A stretch of 64,000 bases of DNA from Sarocladium kiliense (taxonomy: Eukaryota > Ascomycota > Sordariomycetes > Hypocreales > Sarocladiaceae), in assembly GCA_030734395.1 (NCBI GenBank), contig JAUZTG010000029.1:3906001-3970000 (forward strand), written 5' to 3'. The position numbers were made by a program, and so were the translations under genes. Under the pieces are notes generated by a model. The model searched no databases. It worked only from the letters and a program-made list of their open reading frames with translations, and was not told where the DNA came from. Shown here piece by piece: positions 32,165 to 44,203 of this stretch (position 1 is the first letter of the stretch; the number at the start of each line of letters is the position of its first letter).

Positions 32165-32844
32165 GGGGGACTTGAGCTATCCTGTTCATTGCACAAGGCT
32201 ATCACTTCAAACTCTGATCTAATTAATGTTTCTTCCTCACTTTTCTATCATCTTATTTCTATATACTTCGGGAATTCATAATGAGATTTCACTCGTGTAC
32301 CACTATGCTTCTGCGAAAATTCTAGACTGGGGCCCATACTGTCTAGTCCATGCATGAGAGGCTGGGCCCTGACTGTTGGGAATGATGTTGATTTGTTCTT
32401 ATAACATACAGACATCAGCGTCACAGACTGAGAGATAATACCTTCACCAGTTGTTTCTGCAAGAGAAACATAGGTAGAAGTTAGCTGAGAACAGAAAGGT
32501 TTCAACTGCTTTCTTGAGTTGTGACCGAAGCCTTCAAACTGCTGGTTTCGGACTATTTAAGCATTTGCCCAGTCTTCAACCTTGGTACTTAGGGTTCTGA
32601 TTTAGGGCGTTCTTCATTTGAACCCCTGGACCGTATTTACAATCGTTCAGTGCGGCTGGCGTGACCACGATTCTCCGCTTTATATGATCGTGTGTCGTAC
32701 AGGCTCTGACCACTGCTTACAGTAGAACAGGATCACAAACGGAGCTTAGACACTTGAGAAGAGATAACCACGGCCACTTCTTACAAAAGTCTGTACCAAA
32801 AGTAGCATGCGCAAGGTGGATGACTGTACTCTTCGGCTGATTCA
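32165..32844. other. Convergent intergenic region
   Basis: 680 bp between permease and amidase 3' ends; no gene seen. Confidence 0.5.
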
Positions 32845-34413
32845 TCATTTCACACTGGGTGTCCACCCTCCCTCCGCCTCAAACACGGCACCTACAGCCT
32901 CGCTAACCTTGATGAGATGTCTGTCCCGATACCGTGGAGCCACCAAAGAGAGTCCAATTGGCATGTCGTTCGCGCCTTTGAACCCCGGAACATTCACGAC
33001 CGGGGTGTGAAGAGCCTGTGAACCAAGGGATCGGTTAGTTCTTTGGTAATTCCCGGAGGTATTCCACAACGGTCAGGCGCATACAGGCCTGCGCAGAGGA
33101 AGAGGAAGCGACGTACCGTCCACATAGAATTGAATATAGCACTTCCCGTTGACTCCAACCCCTCAGGAGCCTCATCCGGCACGCTTGGCACAATCACAGC
33201 GTCCCATTTCCCAGCAATCTCGTCGATCTCTGGACGCAACCTCGCGATGCCGTCAAAAGCCTCGAGCTGCTGTTTCCTGGTCCATCCTGCGGAGCGCTCT
33301 GCATGACCTTGAAGTGACGGAGCCAGCTGCTCCTTGTTAGTGCGATAGTCCGCCAGGAAAGCCGCATGACCGTCACTAGTCAGAACGATTCTATGCCAGG
33401 GTGTCACGCTATCGAAAGCGTCAGGCAGAACAAGCTCCTCTACTGTAGCGCCATGGGCACGAAGTAAAGTCGCAGCTTTGTCCATGGCGTTCTTCGTGCC
33501 TTCGCCAACGTGAGACCAGTTCGGGGTCTTGCAAATGGCGAATTTGGCACCCTGGACGCATGTGAACAAGCTGGGCTCGTCGTCGTGAAGTGCAAACACG
33601 TCAGCGAGAAGGTCTAGGTCAGCTGCGCTTCGCGAGTAGAGGCCGAGAACGTCAAAGATGAGGGAGTAGAGCTTCTGGCCTTCTCTTGAGATGGCACCCC
33701 AGGTGGGCTTCAGTGCATAGATGCCGTTGAATGAACCAGGACGAATGGTTGAACCACCGGTCTGAGTGCCGAGTCCAATGGGGACTTGAAGATCTCCTAC
33801 GGCAGCCCCCGAGCCTGAGGAAGAGCCACCAGGTGTCCGGCTTGGTGAATGTGCGTTTGTCGTTGGCGGCCCTGCGACTGTAGCTGCGAACTCGGTTGTC
33901 GTCGTCTTACCTACCGGCAATCATTACGCATGAGCAAAATACTCAGAACTAATTCCGCCGTACGTCGGATTGCAGGGCTAGGACACGTACCAACTATGAG
34001 AGCACCGGCTTGACGGAGAATCTGTATAGAAGCCGCATCGATCTTGGGAAAGCTTCCCTCGTATATCGGTGAATTATGAGCTGTTGGCATATCTTCGGGC
34101 CGTGACACGCGACGGTCAGTCTTTTCTACGTTCTTGAGAGGCTCGATCCTTTGTTTGCCACACCTTTGGTATAAATGACATCCTTGACTCCGACCGCTAC
34201 ACCATGCAGCGGCCCCCTACTCTCCTTGGGGATCTTGTCCAGAGCTTTGGCCTGCGCAAGAACCAGCTCTGGGTCAAGATACGCCCATGCCTTCACAATT
34301 GGATCTCTTGCTTTGATATGCGCGAGAAGGGACTCGGCGTATTGTTCCACGGTGAGTTCATCGGCCTTGAACTTGGCCAGAAGCTCAGTGGCAGTCAAAT
34401 TGTAGGAATCCAT
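32845..34413 (-). CDS. Amidase-signature family hydrolase
   Basis: Exons 34164..34413, 33991..34092, 33117..33910 and 32845..33015 give 438 aa. The Ser-cisSer-Lys triad is visible: lysine in GVKDVIYTKDMPT (exon 1-2 join), cis-serine in PGGSSSGSGAAVG, and nucleophile serine in GTQTGGSTIRPGSF. The C-terminus runs NVPGFKGANDMPIGLSLV. The protein is somewhat shorter than many fungal amidases (about 500-560). Reaction class: hydrolysis of a carboxamide, releasing ammonia or an amine. Its neighbours (Fur-type permease, GATA-rich promoters, PuuE-like enzyme) suggest nitrogen salvage from an imported compound; substrate unknown. Confidence 0.87.
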
Positions 34414-35187
34414 CTGGAACTTGCGCTTCGCTGTCGAGGATCTACAACGTGGCGATCAAGTTGATTGCTTTCCTTGGTGGTCAATGGTTTGTAGTGAGGA
34501 CCTTGAAGATTGTGATTCTCCGTGCCTTGAGAGTTGCCTATTTCCTCTGGGGCGCTCTCCAAGGGTGCCCTCTTGAATAGCTCTCAACGATGATTTACCA
34601 GTTGTTGTCGAGGGCGGCGATATCGGATCTCCAAATGCACTCAATCGCTTTATCGCAACGCTGCCAAGCAAGATAAGCGCATTTCTTATAGCACCCGATC
34701 AATGATGGAGTGCCGAGATAACAATTGTCGATTGACGGATTGTCTGAACCGAAACATTTCAGAGTGGGTTCCCTTCCCCTCAGCGGAGACGAGTGAGTCA
34801 ATCTGTCAGCCCGCCGTTCCCTTGTTTGACTCGATGCTAGTGGGAACGGGTACCTCTGAGTGCATCGGGCCCTTTAGTGCCGACAATCTGCTTTCTCGGT
34901 GTGATATGGCTGTTGAGGCTTCATATCGACGCCGGTGTTGCTTAGTTCTTGGGGCAGATGCGCATCAGGGAACAATTTCTCAAGCCCGATGCGGCATCTA
35001 TGTCACAGCTTGGACAGGAGCTACAGGTCGGTAGGGAGTCAATCATGTTGAACAGTTTGGATCAGGCACTGGAGCTTGCTTGCTTTGCATGTGATAGTAA
35101 GGTGCAACGACTCTTTAATTGAGAAACTATTATTACGGCGGAAATGAATTGGTGTAAGCGCGAGAGTAAACACAGCCAGTAAATTGG
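34414..35187. other. Intergenic region, amidase promoter
   Basis: 774 bp between two reverse-strand genes. No gene seen. Confidence 0.5.
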
Positions 35188-37081
35188 TCAAACCACTGTG
35201 GCACTGGTAGGCGACTTCGTCTCCACGGCCGCCTTATCATCAGCAGTTTCGATGTCAGAGCTGCGGCTCGTGATAACATCCGAGCCACTTTCACGCTCGC
35301 CGTCGTAGAAGCCTTCGCGCTTCTCCTTGGCCATGTACTCCCAAGTCGTGGGCATACCCTCGTAAGCCGCAGGATGAATGCGTGCCTTGATGAACAAGCG
35401 GAGAAGATAGTACACAGAGCCAGCGGTGAAGAACGACAATAGCCAACCCATCTTGTACATGTTGACTGCAGCCACACTCACAGATCCTGGATTGAGAGCA
35501 CCAACCAGCCCAGGTAGCCCCATGACCATGCCACAGGTCCAAGCAAACACACCAACCCAGTTGATGCCTGACCAGAACCAATAGAGTGACCCCTTGGTGC
35601 CGTCATACATCGAGGGTGTGTGCAAGTTGCCTTTTCGGACGAGAAGATAGTCCACAATCCACACGGAGCAGATCGGCGCCATATAGATGTTGTAAGAGCC
35701 AAGGAACGTGAGGAATTTTGCTGCGTTCTGAAGCAGCTGCCAGGGCTGGACGACTACACCGAGAATCGCACAAATGACCTGACCGCGAACAATGGTTATG
35801 TACTTTGGCGCGAAGGAGGCAATATCGGAACCAAAAGGAAGGCTGTTTGCGCCAAGGTTGGCGGCGATGCAGGACAGGATGTAGCTGAAGGAAACCATCC
35901 AGATAGCTGTGCGAGCAGCAGGCGTCCAGTAATGGTCTAAAATGGCGTCAAGCATGTCCCATAGATTCCAGTAGGCCGTTCCCCAAACACCTGCCATGGA
36001 TGAGGTCGCAGCAAGACCAAGGAAGAGGACAAGCAACTTCGCACAGAAAAGTGCGGAGCCTTGGATCCATCCTGCATCGCGAGTGTTCTTGCAGTAACGC
36101 GAAAGATCAGGCTGGTTCACGAGCATGGGGCTCAGCGTGCCGAGGATAACGTTGATGCCGTTCATGATGGCCCAGCCGAGCGGTACAACTCCTCTGTTAG
36201 CCGCACCGGCCGCATTGGCAAGTTCCAAGCTGCTAATACCAGTTCCGTGCGCCATACACCATCCGAATAGCCCCAGAGTGGCTACCGGCAAGATCACACC
36301 CTTGACAGTGAACAACCAGTGGATCTTGTTCGGGTGGACAAAGACGAGAGGAGCCTGGATGAACCAGACAATGAAGAAGCAAAGGAGCTGCTTGGATGTA
36401 ACGGCGGCAGAGGCAGGCAGTGCATTCTCCCAATTGACCCAGGGCGATCCGATCATGCATCGAAAGCACACACTAAGAAGATTTGCGGCATAGAACTGGT
36501 GGTGTGCACATGTCAGCTGCGGGACGAAATATGCGGCGGCAGTGATGCTAGACCGGATCATGACTTACAGTTTGCACACCGAACCAGATGATGCAGACGA
36601 CACCTCTGATGAAGATGAAGAAGAATGAACCCCACATTCCCATGACCGAACGGCAGAGCACGGGGAAGCCAAGATGGTATTGGACACCCGGCCGCGCCAT
36701 GGCCATGACCATGAGAGCAGAGATGAAGCACCCAAGGACACTGGCGATGAATGTCTGTTGCCATGTCATGCCCGTGGCAATCAGTGATGCCGCCGCATTC
36801 CATCCAGTAGTACCAAACGCGGATGTGAACCAGAACATGGCAAGTCCGTACCTTTGTAAAAGCTGTGTAAGCCAAGGCCACGTTGACATGGAAGGTTCTC
36901 AAGAGACTTACCACTGCCATGTTCGCTCTTCTGGAGGTGTAGGCTCAAGGTCGCGGTTAGACCAGCGTCCATGTCCAACGGTGACTTGGCCATGAGGCGC
37001 TTCAGGAACTTTGATGGCATCCAGGAAAGCCTCCTTTGAGGCGAAAGCGCCAGTGATGCGTGACCTGGTCGGGAAACCCAT
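35188..37081 (-). CDS. NCS1 nucleobase/allantoin-type permease (Fur branch)
   Basis: Exons 36912..37081, 36569..36851 and 35188..36495 give 586 aa, starting MGFPTRSRITGAF; an upstream in-frame ATG at 37123 is possible. SNRDLEPTPPEERTWQWYG is the characteristic N-terminal Fur-family motif (cytosolic N/D-L-x-P segment). TM1 carries GTTGWNAAAS, and ARPGVQYHLGFPVLCR and SRYCKNTRDAGW are also conserved. About twelve TM spans, and an acidic C-terminal tail (SSDIETADDKAAVE). Family transports uracil, allantoin, uridine or uric-acid-like compounds with a cation. Divergent from a Zn2Cys6 regulator, which may control it. Confidence 0.88.
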
Positions 37082-38144
37082 GATGCAGAGCAGCCACGAC
37101 TTTGTGACAAAGAGATCTCTCAAATTAGTGGTGAAGATGGTTCAACGCTATGAGAAGCTCGGCAATTTGACAAGAAGGTCAGTCCTGGGCGAATACTTTC
37201 CTACGAATGGTGAAGATGGATGAGGGCCATTGGTGTTATATCTCTGATCTGCAATTGACGTTCTTGGTGATATTGGTACCATGGCATCGCGCTGACATCG
37301 TACTGCGACGCCACCAGAAACTGCCGAATGCCAATAGCCCAGCTCTGCTGATAGTAGAGCCAAGCTAATTCATGTCCTCCAGACAAGGGAGCTTGGACGA
37401 TGCCCTATCGCGCGGGCGTAAAACATCCATATTCTGGAGCTAGCGGACAGTGGTTACCACCCAACCACATGGTCCTGGTAGGCAGCATGGCGGTTGAGGG
37501 GTAGCACCAGACTCTGGGGAATGGCCAATCGATACGCCATCGGGAGATTTGGAGCCGATGGAGATAAGAAGCTTGGTCATGGAGGCACGATGGCGAAAGA
37601 TGACCGAAGGGTGGTCAGGAGAGGTGGGGACCATTGCAAGGGCTCTAAGATAAGACTTCAAGACCCTGGCCTGGTAGCTTCACCACTCAGTCACCCCGAC
37701 AAGTGACACGATTCAAGTTGAGAAAATGCGGGAGCGATGTTTCGAGGACTTGACATGATGCTTTTTCGTGGGGACGTAGCTGTGCTTGCGCAACATAGGT
37801 ATAATAGGGAGGCGAACCTTGAAGTATGCTCATTGCAATCATACTTGTCTGGTGACGATGCAGGCCAAATACACTAATAAGTAAGCCGAGTTGGCCCCAA
37901 AATACGGAGTATGAGTGATTTCAGAGTTGGTGCTTGCCTAGTGATAGATACTCCGGCCTTATCTTATCCTCTCCAATCATGTATAGTACCATCACTGGGC
38001 TCAAGCTGTTGCTGGGAGAACGCAGTCAGGAAACTTGGTGACATGATACGGATCTCGAATGGTTAAGCTTCAGATCCGGCTTATGTCTTCCTGAATCAGA
38101 CACCGGCAGAATCACGTTGGCCGATTCTCTGCTCGTCTATACGA
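37082..38144. other. Divergent promoter of NCS1 permease and Zn2Cys6 regulator
   Basis: About 1.06 kb with no gene seen. It carries GATA motifs listed separately. Confidence 0.55.
37563..37968. promoter_or_regulatory. GATA motifs before NCS1 permease and its regulator
   Basis: GATAAG at 37563-37568 and 37649-37654, GATAGATA at 37943-37950, and two overlapping CTTATC (GATAAG on the other strand) at 37958-37968. Pattern expected for AreA/NIT2-type nitrogen control. Confidence 0.5.
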
Positions 38145-40543
38145 ATGGTTGCGCACGAAGATGGCCCTCACCATGGGGCGGCCCCAGCCCACCCTGTACC
38201 TTCAGCTTCCTCTCAGTCTGCCCGTAAGTCCTCTCGCATCTCGCTTGCCTGCTCTCGCTGTAAGCGAAGAAAGCAAAGATGCGATGGCAGGCATCCTATG
38301 TGTGGCAATTGCGGCAAAGCAAATGCCGAATGTGTGTATGAGAGAGCATTGCGACCACAATACCCGGGTGGGAAGACATTGTAGGTATTCCTGAGCCTCA
38401 GTTGACACAGCGCCGAAGACTAACCCAGGTCTCTGCACCATTGCTCAGGTACATAAAAGCACTAGAAGAGAGAATTGCCTTTCTAGAGGCCAGACTTCCA
38501 GAACATGGGGAAGACCATCTCATTTCTGACTTTGAACATTCCGCACATCAAGATAGTGATGGACGTGCAACTCGTCGAGCATCGTGTACCTCTGTTGACT
38601 CAGGACCTGTTACGGAGGAGGAAGAAACATCATCACTCGTTGATGGCGTCGCTTACCTGTCCTTATGCGCATCCGGGGCGACTGGAACGACTCCAGAGCC
38701 TTTCTACTTAGGATCCAGCTCAGGCGCCGCTATCGCTCGGCTGCTTCAGTCGTCAATCTACAAAAGGTCAAGACTCACAGCTTTCAACTCAAGGCAAAGC
38801 AACGGCAGAAGTACTTCTGAGATACTTCCATCTCTATCTTTAAGCCCCTCCTCAGATGGAGAGAACAATGTGTTGATGGAGGACTTCGCCAGTTCCCACC
38901 CGGACACGGCCATCTCTAGGCACCATGCTCAGAGCCTCTTCTCCGTCTTCTTCGACAGGTTGCAGGTTCGATGGCCTATTCTAGACAGAGAACTATTTAC
39001 GAAAGTCTTTGAGCTCCAATGGGAGTCGCATGCAGCCGTGTCAATTGTGCATAGCAGCACACTACACCTCATTTACGCCATTTCCGCTCGATTCTTGCAG
39101 CTTACGAGGCAGAACTGTGCCGTGGATCACGAGCGCCATTTTGCCGCTGCCATAAGGTCTATGGATTACATCCTGGAACAGCATGACCTTGCCACTGTTC
39201 AATTCCTCACTTTGTTGGCGATTTACGGCTCGCGATCGCCTTATGGAGCAGGATCCTGGGCACAGATTCGCTATGCCATGACGCTGTGTATTGAGCTGGG
39301 ACTTCACAGAAAGCAAAAAACCTCTGCAGGACGGCAGAAAGATCTCGAGATCCGGCGTCGCGTGTTCTGGGCTTGCTATTGCTTGGATCGCGTGACCACG
39401 ATGACACTGGGAAGGACCTTTGCTATCGCGGACCGAGACATCAATGTTGAACTACCTGACGACGGGCGCGAGTTCTGGTCGTTGACCTCACAGCACTGTC
39501 CCCAAGAGGGAGAAATGCATTGGCCCAATGTCTCTCAGTTCGCGCACACCGTCAGGCTTCGACAACTTCAAAGTCGAGTCTTCCGGATTGTCTGGCGCGT
39601 CGACAAAGACATCACCAGAGACATGAGATCTGAAGAAAGAAGCCGCTTTGATGAAAAGGTGACGCAACTCAAAGGTCTGCTGGATGAGTGGTTGGCAAAT
39701 GTTCCGCCGCTTTTCCAGAAGCAAGCCTATGGGCAGTCTGGGATGTACGCCTTCCAGGACTCTCATGATTATTTCTTGTTGTAAGTTTCCAAGGATCTTG
39801 AGAGCTTAGTGATTGCGTTACTCACCCCGAAGCGCAGGCAATACAACAAGACAGTTTTGTCACTGTACTCCGCCTTACTACCAATCCTCGACCCTCAAGA
39901 CCCGCGATTCCTCTACGCCACTCAGTCAGCTGCGGCGGTTTGTGTGGCTTACAAGAGCTTGAATGCACAAAAGACACTGTCATACACGATCGTTGCTCTG
40001 CACGATTGCTTCATCGCTGGTCTCACCCTGATATACTGCCTCTGGCGAAACCCGGCGCTGTTTGACTTTGACGCTCTCGAAGCGACCAGAGCTTGCTCGC
40101 TTTGTCTTACCATCTTTGGGGAGAAGTGGCCAGGAGCAGTCAAGTACCGAGATATTTTTGACTCCACGAGCGGAAGTCTACTGCGATCCGTTGTCGGCGG
40201 CAACAGTCAAGATGGCAAACGCTCATCTAGTGGCATCCATGGCTCATCCGTAGCCATGGATGTCCCCTTTCCAGCACCACATTACACCATGCCGGCAATA
40301 CCGGAGATGATGGACGACACGGCCACTTCTGGTAGTGCGGATGTACACCAAGGACAACACTATGGGAATGCTGTATATGAAGCTGTCAAAGGCGCTTTTG
40401 CGGACTGCGGCGAGCTAGATGACAGTGGATGGAATGGCTGGCGATCTTTCACGGAGGTGGTGCAGGAAGATATAGCTATGGCACCAGCAACTATGTGGAT
40501 GAACACGGGTGATTGTGGTAGCGACAGTTTCAGCTTTGTGTAA
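38145..40543 (+). CDS. Zn2Cys6 transcription factor with fungal-specific TF domain
   Basis: Exons 38145..38380, 38449..39780 and 39838..40543 give 757 aa. The zinc cluster reads C-SRC-KRRKQRC-DGRHPMC-GNC-GKANAEC (about residues 36-63). The first splice joins PGGKTL to YIKALEERIAFLEARL, rebuilding the usual linker and coiled-coil. The middle homology region includes FSVFFDRLQVRWPILDREL and IRRRVFWACYCLDRVTT. The second splice restores YFLLQYNKTVLSLY. Probably the local regulator of the adjacent permease/amidase/PuuE-like genes, judged by its central, divergent position. Confidence 0.88.
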
Positions 40544-40621
40544 AGATTAACATGGCGATTCAAGATCTTTGCTAAACTCAGAGAAAGGGTTATATTACGG
40601 CATGTAATTGAGACGCTACCT

Positions 40622-41741
40622 CTATGCAAGCTGTCCCTTCTTGTAAGGATACTTCGACTTGAAAGCCTCAGCTATCTCTGTTCTTGTTGCGACCCAAACA
40701 CCTTCCTTCTTGCTGATATAGTCCACGAAATCCCGAAGCGCACCAAGACGCCCTGGGCGACCAATGCTAGGCTATGTCAGTAGTCCGTGTCTGAAAGTGA
40801 TGGGATGCAAGACGGTGAAGACTTACATGCGGCAGTGGAGCCCAATAGTCATCATCTTGGGCATGCCTTCTTCGCCTTCTTCGTACAGAACATCAAAAGC
40901 ATTCTTCAGGTGGTTATAAAAGCCTGAGGGTTCAGTAAATCCGGACCCAGAGACGTGGAACTTGAAGTCGTTGCAATCGTACGAGTACGGCACCATAAGC
41001 AGGCCTTTGGGATCGGTGCGGTCCTTTTCGTAGGGAAGGTCAAGCCAGTAAGGTACATCATCAGCGTATGTGTCAGAGCACCACATAAGCTCTTCTCCCA
41101 TCTCCTCGTAGACCTGTGGAACCAAAACGCGGGACTGAGGTGAGTTGCGCCCGTAGTACCAGCCTTTTGGCGCATAACCTGAGAGGCTCTTGAGAGACGT
41201 GATCGCCTTGCGGATGAAGTCCTTCTCCTTCTCGACGCTGAAGTCATGGTAGTCAATCCATCGATACGCACTACCAAGGCAGTATTATTAGCGAGATCGG
41301 GCCATGGTGATCGGGTATTGTTGAAAATTGGCAAACTTACTGGGATGCCACATCGTGGCCTTCCTCAACAGATCTCTTGACAACCTCTGGCTGCTGCTCC
41401 ACAGCCTGAGCAACAGCATAGAGCGTGTACTTCATACTGTATTTGCTGAACAAACGGAAAAGGCGCCAAAACCCTGCACGACTGCCATACTCATACTCGC
41501 TCTCAACATTATAGTTTCGCTCGTTGATGCGAGGTGGACCGCCTGGGTTCTCGCGAAGGTTCTGTTCGGACATGCCATCACCATTCATAACGGAACGCTC
41601 ACCGCCCTCTTCGTAATTGATGACAAAAGACACGGCGATTTTGGCGTCGTTGGGCCATCCTGGGTTGAGTCCAGCTTCGCCGTAGCCTTTGAAGTCACGG
41701 TCAAAGCCAAACTCAGGATGCGCGGAGTAGATTTCGGGCAT
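40622..41741 (-). CDS. PuuE-like polysaccharide-deacetylase-fold hydrolase (allantoinase type)
   Basis: Exons 41341..41741, 40827..41270 and 40622..40766 give 329 aa. SFVINYEEGGERSVMNGD and VASHAYRWIDYHD (His ligands rebuilt by the first splice) match the PuuE branch of NodB-fold enzymes rather than chitin deacetylases; the last exon starts IIGRPGRLGALRDFVDYI, the PuuE C-terminal motif. No signal peptide, as expected for a cytosolic enzyme. Bacterial PuuE hydrolyses allantoin to allantoate. Together with the Fur-type permease and amidase, a cyclic ureide or amide substrate is likely. The exact substrate is inference. Confidence 0.85.
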
Positions 41742-42316
41742 GATGGATCGTAGGGAAGACGGAGATGAGACAAACTACAATGAGGACCAAAAGGTTGCTA
41801 AACGGCAGAAATGAACAATTGATCAATTGAGCTTCACTGAACGCGACACATTCGGGGGTTATGTATCGGAGCTTCAGACAGACGTAGTCGACCATGTGGT
41901 CCGATAACGCAGCATTATCTTTATCGCCTCCCGAAACTCACAAATGAGCACTTTCAACTGATGTCGGGAAGAAAAGACCCTGAAACCCAGTAGGCCTTAT
42001 CAACAGCCCGCCGTTCCTGAATCCCATCGATCGACCCCTCCACGCGGGGTTATGATAAGGACATGGAGGGGTTGTGATGCCTGTCGGGCATCCGGGCTCC
42101 GACCCGATTAATGACTCGGTAGCAGGTTCAGGTATGGGGACCATCGTGGATCAGTGACGATAAGAGAATATCACACTGACGAACCTGTTGTCCAAATGTC
42201 CTCTGAAGAGCTGGAAGCGAAGCGACATCGGATTTACAATTCATGTGCTCCCCAAGGATGCAGCCGCGAAGAGATTGAACTATAGGCCTCAGTCAGTCTA
42301 AATCACAATATTCACA
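41742..42316. other. Divergent promoter, PuuE-like and OYE genes
   Basis: 575 bp between opposite starts; GATAAG at 42054 and 42160 on the plus strand. No gene seen. Confidence 0.5.
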
Positions 42317-43504
42317 ATGTCTAAGCTTTTTGAAAGCATGTATGTTGGCGGTTGCCAGCTCCAGCATCGCATGGTAATGGCACCTCTTACACGCTACCGT
42401 GCCAACGACCAATGGGTACCGATGGACATTGCGAAAGGTGAGTTATGCACAAAGGTCTCAAGACTTGAACATGAGCTGACAAGTCTTTTCTTGCAAGAGT
42501 ACTACATCCAACGGTCTTGCGTGCCTGGAACCCTCATTATCAGCGAAGCTGTCCAGATCTCCCCCAGATTTGTTGGTCGCGATAACGCCCCTGGGATCTG
42601 GTCGCCTGCTCAAATTGCTGCATGGCGTGATATTACAGATGCCGTTCATGCCAAAGGGTGTTTTATCTGGTGCCAATTGTGGGCACAGGGACGGGCAGCT
42701 CATCCGGCGGTGCATCGTCGGTTAGGCTACGACTACATGAGCGCCAGTCCGATTCCTCACACTGCTGGCGCGGAGATCCCGAAGGAAATGACAGAGGAAG
42801 ATATATCGCATGCGATCGAAGACTACAGAGTCGCGGCAAGAAATGCCATTGCGGCTGGTTTTGATGGCGTGGAAGTTCATGGCGGAAATGGCTACTTACC
42901 CGACCAGTTCTTACAGGACGTTTCCAACAAACGGACGGATCAATGGGGAGGCGAGAGCATAGAGAATCGGTGCAAATTTCACCTGGAGGTTATGAAAGCG
43001 ATATGCGACGAGATCGGGTCACAAAGGGCGGCGGTGCGGTTGAGCCCTTGGAGCGACTTCATGGGCATGGGGATGGATGACCCGATCCCAACTTTTACGT
43101 ACTTGGTTGAACAGCTGAGACCCCTCAACCTCGCATTCCTCGATCTAATTGAGGCCAGAATCCGAGGAAATGACGATGCTGACTGCGGCATCGGGCAGGA
43201 TGTATCATTCCTTGTCCACGCATGGTGCAAGGACAACGAAACGCCAGTGCTTCTCAGTGGTGGCTTCTCGGCTGACACGGCGATGGCCACGGTTGACCAA
43301 CGATACAAAGACTACCAGGTTGCCATCATGTTTGGGAGATACTGGACTAGTAACCCGGATCTTGCATTCCGGCTACAAAAACAGGTGTCGCTGGTAAAGT
43401 ATGACCGTTTAACGTTCTACACACCTAAGCGAGCCGAGGGCTACATAGACTGGGAATTCAGCGAGGCGTACAAGGCAAACAACAATGTCTCAATCGCAGG
43501 TTGA
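42317..43504 (+). CDS. Old Yellow Enzyme family NAD(P)H:flavin oxidoreductase
   Basis: Exons 42317..42437 and 42498..43504 give 375 aa. The 60-bp intron is a multiple of three and open in frame, so it could be missed; removing it gives MDIAKEYYIQRSCVPGTLI, the normal family sequence. MAPLTRYRAN and CQLWAQGRA bind FMN; VEVHGGNGYLPDQFL has the His-x-x-Asn substrate pair; DQWGGESIENRCKF and LLSGGFSADTA are phosphate-binding regions. Reaction: NAD(P)H-dependent reduction of an activated C=C bond. It may saturate a double bond before PuuE-like ring opening, or serve another route. Confidence 0.9.
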   Translation: MSKLFESMYVGGCQLQHRMVMAPLTRYRANDQWVPMDIAKGELCTKVSRLEHELTSLFLQEYYIQRSCVPGTLIISEAVQISPRFVGRDNAPGIWSPAQIAAWRDITDAVHAKGCFIWCQLWAQGRAAHPAVHRRLGYDYMSASPIPHTAGAEIPKEMTEEDISHAIEDYRVAARNAIAAGFDGVEVHGGNGYLPDQFLQDVSNKRTDQWGGESIENRCKFHLEVMKAICDEIGSQRAAVRLSPWSDFMGMGMDDPIPTFTYLVEQLRPLNLAFLDLIEARIRGNDDADCGIGQDVSFLVHAWCKDNETPVLLSGGFSADTAMATVDQRYKDYQVAIMFGRYWTSNPDLAFRLQKQVSLVKYDRLTFYTPKRAEGYIDWEFSEAYKANNNVSIAG

Positions 43505-44203
43505 TCGATTGGTTTCCAGACTAGCAACATAATAACATACAGTCTGTTTCTAAGTTTCACCACTTTATCCATGTTTGCATCTGAAGTTGTTCTTTTCCCA
43601 AACTATGGTGTTAACGTTCAAGGTGATGAACACACACCGATGTCGCCACTATTACTTGATTCGTGGCCTATCGTCAGCAACATTCATCCCATCACACCAT
43701 TGATCACCTTAGCCTAACAACCTCAGGTAGAGAGAGCTCTTAGCCTGAGTCTCCATAGTTTCTTCAACATCCGTCGGGAGATTCTGAGCCGAAAGAAAGA
43801 TAAGGCTCTTATCACTCATATGCAACCCTATTGCACTATTTTCGGGCCCCATGGCGCAAGACCAACTCGGCAGACCACTTATTCCCGAGTTCATGGGAAT
43901 GCTGCATCGGAGCCACCGTTAGGCACGTTCTGGCCGATGCATGGGGTGTGAAAGACCATTGTCGGGCAAGGATCTGCAACCCACTCCGTAAGTCGTGCAC
44001 TTGAGCCCGAGATCGCACTTCGAAGTCACGATGAAGAAGTCAATGTTCGCTTGCACCTCAATAAGGAGGAAAACGTCTATTCTCTAACGGTTATCATCGT
44101 TATCTTCATATGTCGATGTGGCTATTGTCGCTCATGTCCTTCTCCTTACCTCCATCTTCTGCTTTCTCGTGCTGTGCTCGGTAGTTCGACTTCCCGAACG
44201 ACA
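43505..44203. other. Intergenic region, promoter of DHA2 transporter
   Basis: 699 bp between same-strand genes; no gene seen. Confidence 0.5.
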
